Origin: CAMEON01 sp045643785
Lineage (GTDB): Bacteria; Bacillota; Clostridia; Oscillospirales; CAG-272
Direction: 5' to 3'
DNA length: 17,188 nt
Assembly: GCA_045643785.1 (NCBI GenBank)
Contig: JAZRFR010000080.1
Span: 1 to 17,188, forward strand
In this document: positions 1 through 5,935 of the stretch, one piece after another
How positions within the stretch are numbered: the first letter of the stretch is position 1
How the letters are laid out: the number at the start of each line of letters is the position of its first letter
Position numbers and translations under genes: made by a program
Notes under the pieces: generated by a model
Told to the model about the DNA's origin: nothing
Databases searched by the model: none
Seen by the model: only the letters and a program-made list of their open reading frames with translations

Positions 1-2
1 CC

Positions 3-44
3 CAGCGGCTGACCTGCCATCTGCGGGTACAAATTGGCGGCTAA
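3..44 (+). CDS. possible 3' end of an upstream gene (partial)
   Basis: One plus-strand frame is open from the window edge and ends in TAA 33 bases before the EutS start, giving a 13-residue tail (QRLTCHLRVQIGG). The spacing and position suit the last codons of another microcompartment operon gene, but the peptide is too short to assign. Another frame closes even earlier, at 10-12, so this reading is only a guess from spacing. Confidence 0.25.
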   Translation, partial: QRLTCHLRVQIGG

Positions 45-77
45 AAATCGCTATCCATCCGAAAGGAAGGTTTCACC

Positions 78-446
78 ATGAAAGAACTGGAAATGCACGA
101 TAAAATGCGGATCGTACAGGAATTGGTTCCCGGTCGGCAGATCACTCTGCTCCACGTCATCGCCAATCCCGATCCCATTCTCTATCAGAAGCTGGGTCTT
201 GACCCCAAGCTGGACTACTCCCACGCCGCCATTGGTGTGTTGACCGTCAGCCCCGCTGAGACCGCCGTCATCACCGCCGACATCGCCATGAAGTCGGCCA
301 ACATCGACCTGGGCTTTGTGGATCGCTTCTCGGGCACCCTCATCGTCACCGGCCGCGTATCCGAGGTGGATTCCGCCTTCACCGCCATCGGCGACTACTT
401 CCGCGACACCCTGAAATTCACCGTCTGCGAGAAGACAAGAACGTAA
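78..446 (+). CDS. eutS: EutS/PduU-type microcompartment shell protein (BMC domain)
   Basis: A 122-residue shell subunit that would tile into the facets of a bacterial microcompartment. It reads through the whole EutS pattern: an N-terminal stretch with IVQELVPGRQITLLHVIA (residues 12-29), the core AAIGVLTVSPAETAVITADIA, then the signature GFVDRFSGTLIVTGRVSEV near residues 80-98, ending in a short TVCEKT tail like the TLCDMTKS of E. coli EutS. EutS/PduU proteins are circularly permuted BMC-domain proteins that form bent or barrel-capped hexamers. This one is about 10 residues longer than the E. coli protein, with a short insertion around residues 38-47. The start is set by AAGGAAGG at 63-70. 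EutP and a ParA pair follow on the same strand. The substrate of the compartment (ethanolamine, propanediol, choline or other) cannot be told from this gene. Confidence 0.93.
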   Translation: MKELEMHDKMRIVQELVPGRQITLLHVIANPDPILYQKLGLDPKLDYSHAAIGVLTVSPAETAVITADIAMKSANIDLGFVDRFSGTLIVTGRVSEVDSAFTAIGDYFRDTLKFTVCEKTRT

Positions 447-463
447 GGGGAGCGGGGAGAACG

Positions 464-514
464 CCAAAGAAACTTTCTTGAAAGAAAGTTTCTCTGGACT
501 CTTCAAAGAACTTG
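464..514 (+). repeat. hairpin repeat family, copy E
   Basis: Starts 17 bases after the eutS stop. The arms AGAAACTTTCTT and AAGAAAGTTTCT pair perfectly around a GA loop, and an outer CCA/TGG pair lies beyond one mismatch. A tail resembling TTCAAAGAACTTG follows. The stretch between the stop and the hairpin (AGCGGGGAGAAC) recurs in front of copy D. Forms an inverted pair with copy B. Confidence 0.75.
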
Positions 515-530
515 CATACAACGTAATTTT

Positions 531-606
531 GCAAAGAGTTTTCGAGGATTCTCAAGGAACTTTTTGCAAAAAGTTCCTTGAGTGGGGTATGGGGCAACGC
601 CCCATA
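531..606 (-). repeat. hairpin repeat family, copy B (two hairpins)
   Basis: In minus-strand reading order, hairpin 588-606 (8-bp stem, loop AAC) is followed by a spacer containing the reverse of GTGGGGT, then hairpin 551-582 (15-bp arms, continuous palindrome through the central GC), then a tail at 531-550. The order and spacing match copies A and F although arm sequences differ. It ends 11 bases before the eutP start. Confidence 0.78.
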
Positions 607-612
607 TATAAT
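607..612 (+). promoter_or_regulatory. TATAAT box just before eutP, possible leaderless start
   Basis: A perfect TATAAT ends five bases before the eutP ATG. If used, transcription would begin at or within one or two bases of the start codon. No -35 match exists at the right distance, because that position falls inside the repeat hairpin, so this is weak on its own. Confidence 0.25.
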
Positions 613-617
613 TCATC

Positions 618-1073
618 ATGAAAAAACTCATACTTATGGGTCGCGTAGCGGCGGGCAAGACCACCCTGACGCAGGCACTGCGGGGTGAACAGCTCCACTA
701 CTGCAAGACCCAGTACATCAACTACCACAACACCATCATCGACACCCCCGGAGAGTACACCGAGGTGGCCAAGCTGGGCGCGGCGCTGGCGCTGTACGCC
801 TACGAGGCCGACATTGTGGGTCTGGTCATCGGTGCAGACGAGCCTTTTTGCGTATTTCCACCCTGCTGTACCTGCCTGGTCAACCGCCCCGTCATCGGCA
901 TCATCTCGGGTATTGACCGCGAGGGCGCCAATATCGAGCAGGCAGAGCGTTGGCTGAAGCTCTGCGGGTGCGAGAGAATCTTCCCCTGCAGTTCCTTCAC
1001 GGGCGAGGGCCTCTCGGCCATCATCGACCATCTGCGGGAGCCCGGGGACGCCCCCGACGCGTTGCCTGTATAA
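618..1073 (+). CDS. eutP: EutP/PduV-family small GTPase of the microcompartment locus
   Basis: A 151-residue Ras-like GTPase of the EutP/PduV family, found in eut and pdu operons. PduV has been linked to microcompartment movement, and EutP has been reported to have acetate kinase activity. Visible motifs are the P-loop GRVAAGKT (8-15), the G3 motif DTPGEY (42-47), the family's VFPP segment (79-82) and the G5-like SSFTGEG (125-131). The G4 motif, usually T/NKxD, reads SGID (97-100), so the base-specificity lysine is missing. Cysteines are unusually dense: 78, 83, 84, 86, 116, 118 and 124. No Shine-Dalgarno precedes the ATG. The start is still preferred because MKKLILMG forms the first strand leading into the P-loop. 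It lies between eutS and parA, separated by repeat hairpins. Confidence 0.88.
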   Translation: MKKLILMGRVAAGKTTLTQALRGEQLHYCKTQYINYHNTIIDTPGEYTEVAKLGAALALYAYEADIVGLVIGADEPFCVFPPCCTCLVNRPVIGIISGIDREGANIEQAERWLKLCGCERIFPCSSFTGEGLSAIIDHLREPGDAPDALPV

Positions 1074-1081
1074 GGAGAGCG

Positions 1082-1137
1082 CTGGGGGACACCTTCTTGA
1101 AAGAAGGTGTCCCCCAGACCCCCTTCCAAGAACTTTT
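1082..1137 (+). repeat. hairpin repeat family, copy C
   Basis: Begins 8 bases after the eutP stop. It is a perfect 17-bp stem (1082-1098 with 1101-1117) with a GA loop, followed by the family tail ACCCCCTTCCAAGAACTTTT. The parA ribosome site AAGGAG begins at 1141, right after the element. Confidence 0.8.
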
Positions 1138-1153
1138 AAAAAGGAGTTCCAAT

Positions 1154-1951
1154 ATGAGCGAAACAAAGACAAAGGTAATCTGCTTCGCCAACAACAAGGG
1201 CGGAAGCGGCAAGTCCACCACCTGCGCCAACGTGGGGTACAGCATGGTCACCGAGGGCAAGAAGGTATTGCTCATCGACGGTGACATGCAGATGAACCTC
1301 ACCCTGTCCTACTTCGACGAGGAGGCCGCGCTCGGCTTCAACGAGAGCGGAGAGAACCTGTACACCGCCATCAAGGGGCAGAAGGAGCTTTCTCCCTTCA
1401 TCCGCCACACCGCCTACGAGGGGCTGGATCTCATTCCCTCCTCCATTCTCATGAGCGGCATCGAGGTGGATCTCTTCACCATGTGGCAGAGAGAGTTCAT
1501 CCTCAAGCAGGGTCTTGCCAAGATCCGCGAGTCGGGCGAATACGACTATATCCTCATCGACGCGCCGCCTACTCTGGGCTGCTGGGTCATGAACATCATG
1601 TGCGCATCCGATTACCTGATCATTCCCGTGGAGGCCTCTCCCTGGGGACTGTTCGGTCTGGCCAACCTCTTTGAGTTCTACGAGAAGCTGGGTCGCATCG
1701 CGCCCGATCTGAAGATCATGGGCGTGGTGGTCACCAAGGCCAACGAGCGCAAGAACCAGTTCAAGCAGGCTGTGGAGGTGCTGGGATCTCTGGACAACGT
1801 GAGACTCTTTGACACCTACATCCGCATCGACTCCGCCATCGAGTGGTCCCAGGAAAACAGTCTGCCCGTCATGGCTTACAAGAAGACCAGCCGTGCCGCA
1901 CAGGAATATCTGACACTATCCAAGGAGGTTATGGAATATGCCCATCGGTAA
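1154..1951 (+). CDS. ParA/MinD-family ATPase, candidate microcompartment positioning motor
   Basis: A 265-residue ATPase with the deviant Walker A KGGSGKS (15-21), including the signature lysine K15 of the ParA/MinD superfamily. The Walker A' region is LLIDGDMQMNLT (39-50) and Walker B is YILIDAPPTLG (132-142). ParA proteins dimerise on ATP, bind the nucleoid non-specifically and are released by a partner that stimulates ATP hydrolysis; this drives segregation of plasmids, chromosomes and protein cargoes such as carboxysomes. The start is set by AAGGAG at 1141-1146; the same frame is open further upstream, but only through the repeat and the out-of-frame end of eutP. The stop overlaps the next gene by 14 bases, implying coupled translation. 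No ParB or parS-like palindrome array is visible. Family assignment is firm; the microcompartment cargo is inferred from the neighbourhood. Confidence 0.9.
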   Translation: MSETKTKVICFANNKGGSGKSTTCANVGYSMVTEGKKVLLIDGDMQMNLTLSYFDEEAALGFNESGENLYTAIKGQKELSPFIRHTAYEGLDLIPSSILMSGIEVDLFTMWQREFILKQGLAKIRESGEYDYILIDAPPTLGCWVMNIMCASDYLIIPVEASPWGLFGLANLFEFYEKLGRIAPDLKIMGVVVTKANERKNQFKQAVEVLGSLDNVRLFDTYIRIDSAIEWSQENSLPVMAYKKTSRAAQEYLTLSKEVMEYAHR

Positions 1952-2360
1952 AGACAGCATCAAGACCCGCGTTGCGAAGGTAGCTCCCGTCGAGGGAGAA
2001 GCCGCCAAGGTGGAGGCTCCCGCCGAGGAGACTGCCAAGGCAGCAGCCCCCGCGAAGAAGCCCGCTACCAAGAAGGCCGCCGCCCCCAAGGCAGAGGGTG
2101 AGACCGCCAAGAAGACCGCCGCGCCTAAGGCGCCCAAAAAAGCTCCCGCCAAGAAGCCCGCTGCCAAGGCAGAGGCTCCCGCGGTTACGCCCGCGGTTGA
2201 GACCCCCGTGGTTGAAGCTCCCGCAGTTACGCCTGCTGTAGATACCGCTGTGCTGGCCAACGTCTCCCCCGAGACCGTCGCCGCCGTCATCGGTCACGAC
2301 GAGAAGAAGCCCTCGGATAAGGTCAAGATCGGCCAGAAGATGCCGACATATTTGCTGTAA
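1938..2360 (+). CDS. Ala/Lys/Pro-rich disordered protein, putative ParA partner
   Basis: 140 residues, of which 35 are Ala, 23 Lys and 18 Pro; no Cys, Trp or Phe, and Tyr138 is the only aromatic residue. Layout: a short basic N-terminus (MPIGKDSIKTRVAK, 1-14); an AKP-rich histone-H1-like stretch (about 15-80); a repeat region where EAPAVTPAV occurs twice 14 residues apart (79-87 and 93-101); and a more ordered C-terminus with SPETVAAVIGH (110-120) and the tail KVKIGQKMPTYLL (128-140). AAGGAGG lies at 1922-1928 inside parA, and the ATG overlaps the parA end by 14 bases. Partners of ParA ATPases often activate them through short basic N-terminal peptides, which fits the first 14 residues, while the C-terminal tail could bind cargo. 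It is not a recognisable McdB. It might instead be a nucleoid-binding H1-like protein. The gene looks real; the function is inferred. Confidence 0.75.
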   Translation: MPIGKDSIKTRVAKVAPVEGEAAKVEAPAEETAKAAAPAKKPATKKAAAPKAEGETAKKTAAPKAPKKAPAKKPAAKAEAPAVTPAVETPVVEAPAVTPAVDTAVLANVSPETVAAVIGHDEKKPSDKVKIGQKMPTYLL

Positions 2361-2374
2361 TTTTTCCAACAAAA

Positions 2375-2411
2375 AACCGCCGACAGGAACAGAACCTGTC
2401 AGCGGTTCTTT
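2375..2411. terminator. bidirectional terminator between convergent genes
   Basis: Arms AACCGCCGACAGG (2375-2387) and CCTGTCAGCGGTT (2395-2407) pair with one mismatch. CTTTT follows on the plus strand and a run of six Ts on the minus strand. It closes the microcompartment unit from the left and the membrane protein gene (stop at 2425) from the right. Confidence 0.85.
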
Positions 2412-2424
2412 TGATTCAAAGGGC

Positions 2425-3009
2425 TTAATCCCCGCGGGAAGGCATCCTTTTTCTTTGCACCACATCCGCAATCCCCAAACCGCACAGCGCGCCGCTCCCT
2501 GCTATATGTAAACCGAGGAGGATGAACTTGATGGCCTCCAGCAAGGGGAAACGATCCACATTGAACCTCCATTCCAGCCCGCAGAAGTAGCGGTAGAACA
2601 TATACTCATGCAGGGTCATCTTGTAGGCGATCTCAGTTCCCCAAACGGCACCAGGACGAGCAAAGGCAAAGCAGAGGAACCCGCAGGCCAAGAACGTCAC
2701 CCCATAGAAGCACGCCGCCGTCACGGTCACGCGCTTTTGACGGAGCACCAAGACCAGTCCCAGCACCGACAGGACAAAGCAGACGGTCAAGGAGAGGATA
2801 ATGGGCAAAAAGGACGGTAACACCTCCCAAAAGGTCTCCCATTGGAACACCAGCTCAAAGGTGGTTTTTCCCGAGGGATCATGCGTAGCTATCAGCTCAC
2901 AGGAGCAGCTTCTGATGATGTCTACGGTGATCTTCCAGAGCATGAGCAGAGGAATCTGCAGGGCGGCCACGACGATGGCCAAGGCTTTTTTCAATTTGAC
3001 AAGCGACAT
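2425..3009 (-). CDS. four-helix membrane protein of unknown function
   Basis: 194 residues with four predicted membrane helices at about 8-28, 66-89, 95-117 and 156-183. The loop between helices 1 and 2 carries SCSCEL and aromatic residues, and the end is basic (RKRMPSRGD). A start 11 codons further upstream is possible, but MSLVKL is preceded by GGAGG at normal spacing. I recognise no family. It stands alone, converging on the microcompartment operon and sharing its terminator, so no functional link to that operon is implied. An 8-bp inverted repeat lies about 50 bases upstream. Confidence 0.7.
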   Translation of the reverse strand: MSLVKLKKALAIVVAALQIPLLMLWKITVDIIRSCSCELIATHDPSGKTTFELVFQWETFWEVLPSFLPIILSLTVCFVLSVLGLVLVLRQKRVTVTAACFYGVTFLACGFLCFAFARPGAVWGTEIAYKMTLHEYMFYRYFCGLEWRFNVDRFPLLEAIKFILLGLHIAGSGALCGLGIADVVQRKRMPSRGD

Positions 3010-3059
3010 ATAAAGCCTCCTTTTGTAACGACATATCCGCAAAAAAGCGGTTCACCCCA

Positions 3060-3091
3060 TATGACAGGAAATGCGAGGCAAATCTGTCATA
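3060..3091. promoter_or_regulatory. inverted repeat upstream of the membrane protein gene
   Basis: TATGACAG (3060-3067) and CTGTCATA (3084-3091) are perfect inverted 8-mers separated by 16 bases. They lie 51-82 bases before the start codon at 3009. This could be a two-half-site operator; no convincing promoter was found beside it. Confidence 0.35.
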
Positions 3092-3102
3092 GGAGCGAAT
3101 AA

Positions 3103-3161
3103 TTTTTTGAAAGTTCTTGAAGGGGGCATGGGGGAAACTTCTCGAAAGAAGTTTCCCCCAT
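3103..3161 (-). repeat. hairpin repeat family, copy D
   Basis: On the minus strand it begins 22 bases after the stop of the large lipoprotein gene. A perfect 15-bp stem (3128-3142 with 3147-3161) is closed by a TTCG tetraloop in that reading direction. The family tail CCCCCTTCAAGAACTTTC follows. The bases before it (AGCGGGGAGAAC) match those before copy E. Confidence 0.8.
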
Positions 3162-3183
3162 AGTTCTCCCCGCTTCTCCACTC

Positions 3184-5139
3184 TCACTGATCCATTTGAT
3201 ACAAATAACTCAACCGTCCCATGGGCAGAGAGCGTCCCGTGGCGTAGTAGTCCATGATCTCGGCGGGGTCGGCTACGCCGTCGGCAACCTTGAAGTAGAA
3301 GTCGCCGCCGCTCTCCAGCCCCAGCGCGGCGCGGGGGACTTGGATCTGCATCACGTTGCCCTGCACAGAGTAGGTGGCGGTGGCTTCCAGAGCCTCGCCG
3401 GTGTAGTCGGCGTTCAGCTTTTCAATAGTAGCGGTACTGCTGTCGCGGCCGCGATTGATTACGAACTCATAGCTTTCCCAGCCCTTCACGGTGGGAGACG
3501 AGCCCGTACCGATAAACAGATTCATCCAATTTGCCTCGTCCGCGGTGACAATATCGCCCTCGCACTTGACGTAGAAGTAGAGGTTCTCGGCATCGTTGGT
3601 GACCCGCACCTCGGTGATGTTGTTGCGAACGGCCGCCTGCTCAAACTTCACGGTGGGCGCGCCGCCGACGCTGTTGCGGGAGCCATCGTCCTTACCCACG
3701 CGGCGGTAGACCGCGTTTACGTCGCTCCATTGGTCGGGAGAAGCGGTCACATCGATGGTCTTGTGGGTGGTATCCGCGATCATGCCCTCGGCGGAGTTGT
3801 ACTTATACTGACGGATGTAGTACATCATCTGGATGTAGTAGGCATCCTCGTACCCACCCTTCATGGGCTCGGCATCGCGGGAGTATTCCAGATCCACACC
3901 GTCTACAAAGGCATACTCGCCCTCGTAGAAGTTCTTCTGGGCAACCCACTCGTTCCAGCCCGTAACCATGACGAAACGGGGTTCGCGAAGCAGGGCGGTG
4001 CGCCATTGGTAGTCAAAGAAGGTGCCGCTCATGGCGCCCTCGGCGCTGTTCTCCTTGCGGCGGGGATCGTAGCCACGCCCCCAGTTCATGCGCCCCTCAT
4101 GGGTGAGGGAGAAGCTGAAGGGCAGGGCGGGGTGGGTGGCGATGGAGACCGAGATCATATCGGTACGCATAGGCTGGGGGTACTTCCACTCGGTGTAGGG
4201 CCAGGCGTTCTCCACGCCCTTTCCGCTCTCGTAAGGCCACAAAACCTCTCGCATGTAGAAGAAGTCCTGCAACTCCTGAGGCAGATCTCCGGGCTTGTAG
4301 GAGGTGTCCCCGCGGGAGGCGGCCTCGTTCAGGTCATCGGCCTCGTCGGTATAGCCGATCATCATGGGCTTGCCGTCCACACGGTACCAGGACTCGGGGT
4401 AGAGTTCCTTCTTGTACACGTCGTTATACAGGGTCTGAATGGTCTGGATGGAGCGGCTGTGGGTGAGGTAGGTGATCTGGGGCGCATCCCAGCCCTCGGC
4501 GCGAAGCTCGGAAATGACCTTCATAACCTTTTCGGCCACGGATTGGTAGGTAAAGCAGTTGGTCACGTCAAAGACCAGGAAATCCACGCCCGCTTGGGTG
4601 AGCAACTCCATGTGACGGCGGATGACCCACTCGTCGGAGCTGTTGTAGTAGCCGTACAGAGGCTCGCTCCACCAGTGGAACTGCCCTGCAGGGCTGACCT
4701 TGCGGTCGTCGGTGTGGAACAGGACGTCCTTGCCGTGCTCGGTGAGAATCTTGGAAATATCGTAGATCTCGGGCATGCCGTGCTGGCCCAGCCACAGGAA
4801 GTAGAAAATGCCCACCTCACGATCCTCCTTGCGGGAGGAAACGGGAGTCAGGGAGCGGCCGTACTCGTCAAAGCCGACCAGCATATTCACGTTATAGCCG
4901 TTATCGTACATATTTGTAACCGTCCTTTCGGGCTCGGGAGCCTGCGTTTCTGCTTCGGTAGAAGTCTCGGTGGGGGTTTCGGTTGGCGTCTCTGCGGCGG
5001 TCGTCTCGGTGGGGGATTCCGCCGTCGAGGATGCTTCGGTATCGGGGCCTTCGGAGGGCGTGGTACAGGCGGCCATGCCTGTCGCAACGGAGCCCAACAG
5101 CAGCGCCGCCATCAGGCAGGCAGTCAGTTTTTTGATCAT
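3184..5139 (-). CDS. lipoprotein with GH71/GH99-like barrel and C-terminal CBM9/DOMON-like domain
   Basis: A 651-residue exported lipoprotein. A signal peptide ends in GMAAC with lipidation at C25; a Thr/Ser/Glu/Pro-rich linker spans about 26-70. The main domain (about 95-440) begins with VGIFYFLWLGQHG and includes FHWWSEPLYGYYN, VDFLVFDVTNC and VTGWNEWVAQ. These suit the TIM-barrel of GH71/GH99-like proteins, whose characterised members act on alpha-mannans or related glycans. The C-terminal 180 residues (after TTHKTIDVTASPDQW) contain ENLYFYVKCEG and DFYFKVADG, typical of CBM9/DOMON-like sugar-binding folds. The protein would display a glycan-active or glycan-binding module at the cell surface. 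AAGGAGG precedes the ATG, and a strong promoter with a large inverted repeat lies directly upstream. Substrate and catalytic residues cannot be assigned from sequence alone. Confidence 0.8.
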   Translation of the reverse strand: MIKKLTACLMAALLLGSVATGMAACTTPSEGPDTEASSTAESPTETTAAETPTETPTETSTEAETQAPEPERTVTNMYDNGYNVNMLVGFDEYGRSLTPVSSRKEDREVGIFYFLWLGQHGMPEIYDISKILTEHGKDVLFHTDDRKVSPAGQFHWWSEPLYGYYNSSDEWVIRRHMELLTQAGVDFLVFDVTNCFTYQSVAEKVMKVISELRAEGWDAPQITYLTHSRSIQTIQTLYNDVYKKELYPESWYRVDGKPMMIGYTDEADDLNEAASRGDTSYKPGDLPQELQDFFYMREVLWPYESGKGVENAWPYTEWKYPQPMRTDMISVSIATHPALPFSFSLTHEGRMNWGRGYDPRRKENSAEGAMSGTFFDYQWRTALLREPRFVMVTGWNEWVAQKNFYEGEYAFVDGVDLEYSRDAEPMKGGYEDAYYIQMMYYIRQYKYNSAEGMIADTTHKTIDVTASPDQWSDVNAVYRRVGKDDGSRNSVGGAPTVKFEQAAVRNNITEVRVTNDAENLYFYVKCEGDIVTADEANWMNLFIGTGSSPTVKGWESYEFVINRGRDSSTATIEKLNADYTGEALEATATYSVQGNVMQIQVPRAALGLESGGDFYFKVADGVADPAEIMDYYATGRSLPMGRLSYLYQMDQ

Positions 5140-5146
5140 GATAAAA

Positions 5147-5193
5147 AGCCTCCTTGTGAGATGGTTTCATTATACCATCCCACAAGGGAGGCT
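5147..5193. promoter_or_regulatory. large imperfect palindrome over the -10 box and ribosome site of the lipoprotein gene
   Basis: Left arm 5147-5165 and right arm 5174-5193 pair over about 18 positions with one bulge and one mismatch, around an 8-base centre. On the gene strand the palindrome covers the promoter spacer, the -10 box and the Shine-Dalgarno. Since transcription should begin within or just past the centre, it most likely acts on DNA as an operator. Confidence 0.6.
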
Positions 5194-5198
5194 GTCAA
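5169..5198 (-). promoter_or_regulatory. sigma-70/SigA promoter of the lipoprotein gene
   Basis: On the minus strand, TTGACA (5193-5198) and TATAAT (5169-5174) are both perfect, with an 18-base spacer. The -10 lies about 30 bases before the ATG. Confidence 0.8.
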
Positions 5199-5285
5199 GA
5201 GCCGAGGAAACAAACGCGCATTATGACCAAATCCGGGCGGAGGATTTTATCTATTTCGACCCGTCGGATTCCCCCTCTCTGCCCG

Positions 5286-5765
5286 TTACAGCTTTCGCAG
5301 CAGCCCCTCCAAGCGTTCGTAGTGCGATTGCTCCTCCCGTATCAGGCCTCGCAGTTCTGCAACCACCGCCTCGTCCCTTGCGGCGGCAGCCAGGGATTCC
5401 AGCTCGGTAATGCCGGCGGCCTCGGCGGAAAGATCCTGGCGGAGCATCCGCCGCACCACGGGAAGGGCGCGGCAAGAGGCGTCCCCCGTCAGGTCAACCC
5501 GCGGAGTACGCATCCGCATGGTCACCCCGGGATCACCGCCCAAGGCGCGGATGAGTCGGCCTAAGGCATGGAAATGGGCCATATCCTCGGTGGCCAGATC
5601 AAGGAACAACGTCGAGGCCTCGTTGTCCAGCCCCTCGGTGAGCAGGTGCTGGTAGGTGTAGGTGATGACCTGGTTCAATTCCTCGTTGTAGGCGCGCATC
5701 ATGCGGGCGGCCAGGCGGGGATCGGGACGGATAGTAGGCGTCGAGAATGGGAAGGATTGGTTCAT
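5286..5765 (-). CDS. ferritin-like diiron/dimanganese-type protein
   Basis: A 159-residue, mostly helical protein of the ferritin-like superfamily. Candidate metal ligands are E28/E29 in AYNEELNQV, E60 and H64 in ATEDMAHF, and E144/E145 with H148 in REEQSHYE: the expected E...ExxxH...ExxH pattern across a four-helix bundle. It resembles the short ferritin-like proteins of Clostridia related to CotJC-type or rubrerythrin-type proteins, and it lacks a rubredoxin domain. The role might be metal handling or peroxide removal. The start is set by AAGGAGG shortly before the ATG; a longer reading to 5921 would run through the intergenic region and the divergent promoter. It is divergent from the phosphohexomutase and upstream of the lipoprotein, which has its own promoter. 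Confidence 0.8.
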   Translation of the reverse strand: MNQSFPFSTPTIRPDPRLAARMMRAYNEELNQVITYTYQHLLTEGLDNEASTLFLDLATEDMAHFHALGRLIRALGGDPGVTMRMRTPRVDLTGDASCRALPVVRRMLRQDLSAEAAGITELESLAAAARDEAVVAELRGLIREEQSHYERLEGLLRKL

Positions 5766-5857
5766 AAGTGTCCTCCTTGTGTGAATGTACTGTCCACAGC
5801 ATATGCATTTGTCGCAAATTCCGTCCCACAGGCGGTGCAGAATATGCCTCACACCCC

Positions 5858-5886
5858 TTGACATTTTCAGGAATTTGCGGTACAAT
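5858..5886 (+). promoter_or_regulatory. sigma-70/SigA promoter of the phosphohexomutase gene
   Basis: TTGACA (5858-5863), a 17-base spacer and TACAAT (5881-5886). The start codon lies 49 bases downstream, with AAGGAGA in between. Confidence 0.85.
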
Positions 5887-5935
5887 AGAAGAAGAAATAT
5901 CTGCGATTGCAGAGAACGCATAAGGAGAGACCACT

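Noticed and set aside
464..606. Hairpins between eutS and eutP as EutV-type ANTAR antitermination sites
   Set aside because: ANTAR sites need two hairpins with six-base loops overlapping a terminator. These loops are of two or three bases, no T-run follows, and the same hairpins occur at unrelated genes.
950..1153. Longer ParA reading with 68 extra N-terminal residues
   Set aside because: The extra part overlaps the end of eutP in another frame and translates a repeat hairpin. AAGGAG at 1141-1146 fixes the start at 1154, just before the first strand and Walker A.
1938..2360. Calling the AKP-rich protein McdB
   Set aside because: It has no tryptophan and no clear coiled coil. The analogy is in gene order and disorder only.
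3196..5226. A 676-codon open frame on the plus strand opposite the large lipoprotein gene
   Set aside because: Its product is Gly/Val/Leu/His-rich without any domain, as expected from the antisense of a GC-rich gene. The minus strand has a signal peptide, lipobox, ribosome site and promoter.
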